A stretch of 64,000 nt of DNA from the NCBI RefSeq assembly GCF_006439395.2, contig NZ_CP083950.1:5073001-5137000 (forward strand). The letters are read 5' to 3'. Made by a program: the position numbers and the translations under genes. Under the pieces are notes generated by a model. That model searched no databases, had not been told where the DNA came from, and saw nothing but the letters and a program-made list of their open reading frames with translations. The first letter of the stretch is position 1. Each line of letters starts with the position of its first letter. Source of the stretch: Mesorhizobium sp. B4-1-4. GTDB lineage: Bacteria; Pseudomonadota; Alphaproteobacteria; Rhizobiales; Rhizobiaceae. This document shows positions 62,333 through 64,000 of the stretch, one piece after another.

Positions 62333-63264
62333 GCGCGATTCCGGCGGTAGCGGTGCTCGATTGGGGCACGACCAGGCTTCGGGCATGGCTGATCGACGGC
62401 AGCGGCAAGGTGATTGCGGAGCGGCGCGGCGATGATGGCCTCCTCACCGCGCGCGAAAAGGGGTTTTCCAACGTGCTCGAGGGCCATCTTGGCGCCATGG
62501 GGGCACCGGAAACGCTGCCGGTTATCATCTGTGGCATGGCCGGCTCCCGGCAAGGTTGGCTCGAGGCGCCCTATGTCGCCGTGCCGGCGCCGCTCGGCGC
62601 GATCCTGGGCGGCGCGGCCAAGGTGCCTGATCGGAAACGCGACATCCGCATCGTCCCTGGCCTTGCCCAGCGTCTGGCCGACGCGCCGGATGTCATGCGC
62701 GGTGAGGAAACACAGCTTGCCGGCGCCGGTTTGCCGGCAAAGGGGCGGCATCTCGCCTGCATGCCCGGCACGCACTCGAAATGGGTCGTGGTTGAGGATG
62801 GCGCGGTTGCCGGCTTCGGCACATGGCCGACGGGCGAATTGTTTTCGGTGCTGGCCGCTCATTCAATCCTCAAGCATTCGCTGGGCGAGCATCCGGCCCG
62901 GGTCGCGGCGGACAATCCATTCTTCCGGCGATGGTGCGATCAGGCGCTTGGCGAGGGCGGCGACGTCACTTCGAAGCTGTTTGCTATCCGTGCCGCCGGG
63001 CTCCTGCAGGACTTGAAGTCGCAGGATGCGGCGGCCTGTCTGTCCGGACTTTTGATCGGCGGCGAGATCGCCTCGGCCAGACGCCGCTATGGCGCCGGCG
63101 ATGCGCCGGTCGTGCTGATCGCTTCCGGCGCACTGGCGAGGCTCTACCAGGCCGCGCTAGGCCTGGCCGGACTTGATCTTCGCACCGTCGACGCCGACGA
63201 GGCGGTGCGTGCAGGGCTCATCGAAGCCGCGCGCGAGAACGGCATGATCGGAGGCGCCCAATGA
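62329..63264 (+). CDS. dgoK: 2-dehydro-3-deoxygalactonokinase
   Basis: A 311-residue ASKHA kinase of the DgoK family phosphorylating 2-keto-3-deoxy-galactonate. Motifs: VAVLDWGTTRLRAWLID near the N-terminus, ICGMAGSRQGWLEAPY, CMPGTHSKWVVVEDG and TGELFSVLAAHSIL. It starts at GTG 62329 overlapping the SDR stop, and its end overlaps the dgoA start (ATGA). Confidence 0.95.
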   Translation: MSAIPAVAVLDWGTTRLRAWLIDGSGKVIAERRGDDGLLTAREKGFSNVLEGHLGAMGAPETLPVIICGMAGSRQGWLEAPYVAVPAPLGAILGGAAKVPDRKRDIRIVPGLAQRLADAPDVMRGEETQLAGAGLPAKGRHLACMPGTHSKWVVVEDGAVAGFGTWPTGELFSVLAAHSILKHSLGEHPARVAADNPFFRRWCDQALGEGGDVTSKLFAIRAAGLLQDLKSQDAAACLSGLLIGGEIASARRRYGAGDAPVVLIASGALARLYQAALGLAGLDLRTVDADEAVRAGLIEAARENGMIGGAQ

Positions 63265-63902
63265 CACAGACCGCACCTTTCCCGAAGCTGAAGCGAGGCC
63301 TTGTCGCGATCCTGCGCGGCTTAAGGCCCACCGAGGCGATCGCCATGGGGCAGGCGCTGTTCGACGCCGGCATCGAGGCGATCGAAGTGCCGCTGAACTC
63401 ACCCGAGCCCTTCTCGTCGATCGCCAGGATTGTCGAAGTGCTGCCGAAAACGGCGCTGGTCGGCGCTGGTACCGTGCTGACTGCGGCCGATGTCGACGGC
63501 CTGCACAAGGCCGGCGGGCGGCTCCTGGTCAGCCCCAACATCGATGCCGAGGTGATGGCGCGCGCGATGCATCATGGCATGGTGACCATGCCTGGCGTGT
63601 TCACGCCCACCGAGGCCTTCCAGGCGATCCGTCTTGGGGCCTCGGCCCTGAAATTCTTCCCCGCCAGCGTGCTCGGGGCATCAGGCATTTCCGCGATCCG
63701 GGCCGTGCTGCCGGCGCAGACCCTGGTCGGCGCCGTCGGCGGCGTTTCGGAAAAGGATTTTGCCGGCTACAAGGCGGTCGGCGTCACGGTCTTCGGCCTC
63801 GGCTCCAGCCTGTTCAAGCCGGGCATGAGTGTCGATGAGGTGGCGATACGCGCGCACGCCGCCGTATCGGCCTGGGATGCGGTGTTCAGAGACGCAGGAT
63901 GA
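63261..63902 (+). CDS. dgoA: 2-dehydro-3-deoxy-6-phosphogalactonate aldolase
   Basis: A 213-residue class I KDPGal/KDPG aldolase splitting the phosphorylated keto-deoxy acid into pyruvate and glyceraldehyde-3-phosphate. Motifs: LVAILRGLRPTEAIAMGQAL, GIEAIEVPLNSPEPF with the catalytic Glu, GAGTVLTAADVD and the Schiff-base Lys in ALKFFPASVLG. Coupled at both ends to its neighbours. The galactonate dehydratase needed upstream is not in the window. Confidence 0.97.
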   Translation: MTQTAPFPKLKRGLVAILRGLRPTEAIAMGQALFDAGIEAIEVPLNSPEPFSSIARIVEVLPKTALVGAGTVLTAADVDGLHKAGGRLLVSPNIDAEVMARAMHHGMVTMPGVFTPTEAFQAIRLGASALKFFPASVLGASGISAIRAVLPAQTLVGAVGGVSEKDFAGYKAVGVTVFGLGSSLFKPGMSVDEVAIRAHAAVSAWDAVFRDAG

Positions 63903-64000
63903 GCGAAGTTTCGGTTTTCTCCGATCATATATGCCAACTCGGCGAAGGGCCGAGCTACGATCCCGCCACCAACGCGCTGTTCTGGTTCGACATCGTCAAC
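63899..64000 (+). CDS. SMP-30/gluconolactonase-family protein (5' end only)
   Basis: Only 34 codons before the window ends: MSEVSVFSDHICQLGEGP then SYDPATNALFWFDIVN. The GEGP-x-(Y/W)-D...FWxDI pattern is the N-terminal signature of SMP-30 lactonases, where the Glu is a metal ligand. It overlaps the dgoA stop (ATGA) and would hydrolyse the lactone made by the SDR. Confidence 0.9.
   Translation, partial: MSEVSVFSDHICQLGEGPSYDPATNALFWFDIVN

Noticed and set aside
59888-62386. Very long minus-strand frame opposite the GGDEF-EAL and SDR genes (832 codons)
   Set aside because: Arg/Asp/Gly-rich translation without motifs; an antisense shadow expected in high-GC DNA opposite well-supported genes.
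1-64000. CRISPR array
   Set aside because: No short regularly spaced direct repeats with unique spacers were seen on either strand.

Overview
The window looks like chromosome of a high-GC alphaproteobacterium in the Rhizobiales, most likely Mesorhizobium or a close relative. This is inferred from gene content and order (hrcA // rph-VOC-rdgB-hemW, rsmI-yraN, fzlA-like GST-queG, dapB-gpmA, gshB-comM, a dgo galactonate operon) and from several intergenic palindromic repeat families typical of rhizobial chromosomes. No database search was possible, so the genus is an inference.

Layout. 1-17.1 kb is housekeeping DNA: hrcA (cut by the window edge), RNase PH, RdgB, HemW, RsmI, YraN, UppP, an FzlA-like GST, QueG, an epimerase carrying an in-frame repeat insertion, MepA, glucokinase, a lipid-type ABC exporter, DapB, GpmA and tRNA-Leu(CAG). 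17.1-33.1 kb holds redox and metabolic genes: cytochrome b561, a cNMP-domain flavoprotein, a UBP zinc finger, a SARP/TPR regulator divergent from a cysteine-synthase/PLP-decarboxylase pair, two tandem six-cysteine secreted proteins, a CDGSH protein, a HyuA-like protein, an IS4-type insertion sequence inside an intergenic repeat, and malate synthase G. 33.1-35.5 kb is a poorly coding stretch with an FkbM methyltransferase and hypothetical genes.

35.5-49.8 kb is the most unusual part. A complete comM is followed by about 11.8 kb of accessory DNA, which ends in a truncated second comM (first ~215 codons plus promoter region, ~98% identical over ~790 bp). The accessory DNA divides into five blocks: a DUF6338-type membrane-protein operon; a type I secretion operon with its RTX-like substrate; a broken HExxH protein gene; a single-gene block with a chloramphenicol-phosphotransferase-like kinase; and choX/betI/amidase. 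A short dispersed repeat with core ATTAATGTAGCACAACGTCA lies at the plus-strand right-hand end of every block, always in the same orientation, and its last copy is fused directly to the truncated comM. No recombinase is encoded inside.

A second insertion, 50.8-56.4 kb, lies on the other side of gshB. It carries two tandem AraC regulators, a truncated dehydrogenase fragment coupled to one of them, a LysR regulator, a third AraC remnant and two paralogous alpha/beta hydrolases. It is bounded by a decayed copy of the gtrA 3' end and by intact gtrA. gshB is therefore an island of core genome between two insertions, each leaving a partial duplicate of the gene next to it.

56.4-64 kb returns to chromosome: GtrA and a polyprenol-type glycosyltransferase, a large polytopic membrane protein, a GGDEF-EAL protein with variant motifs, and a De Ley-Doudoroff-type operon (SDR, dgoK, dgoA, start of an SMP-30 lactonase).
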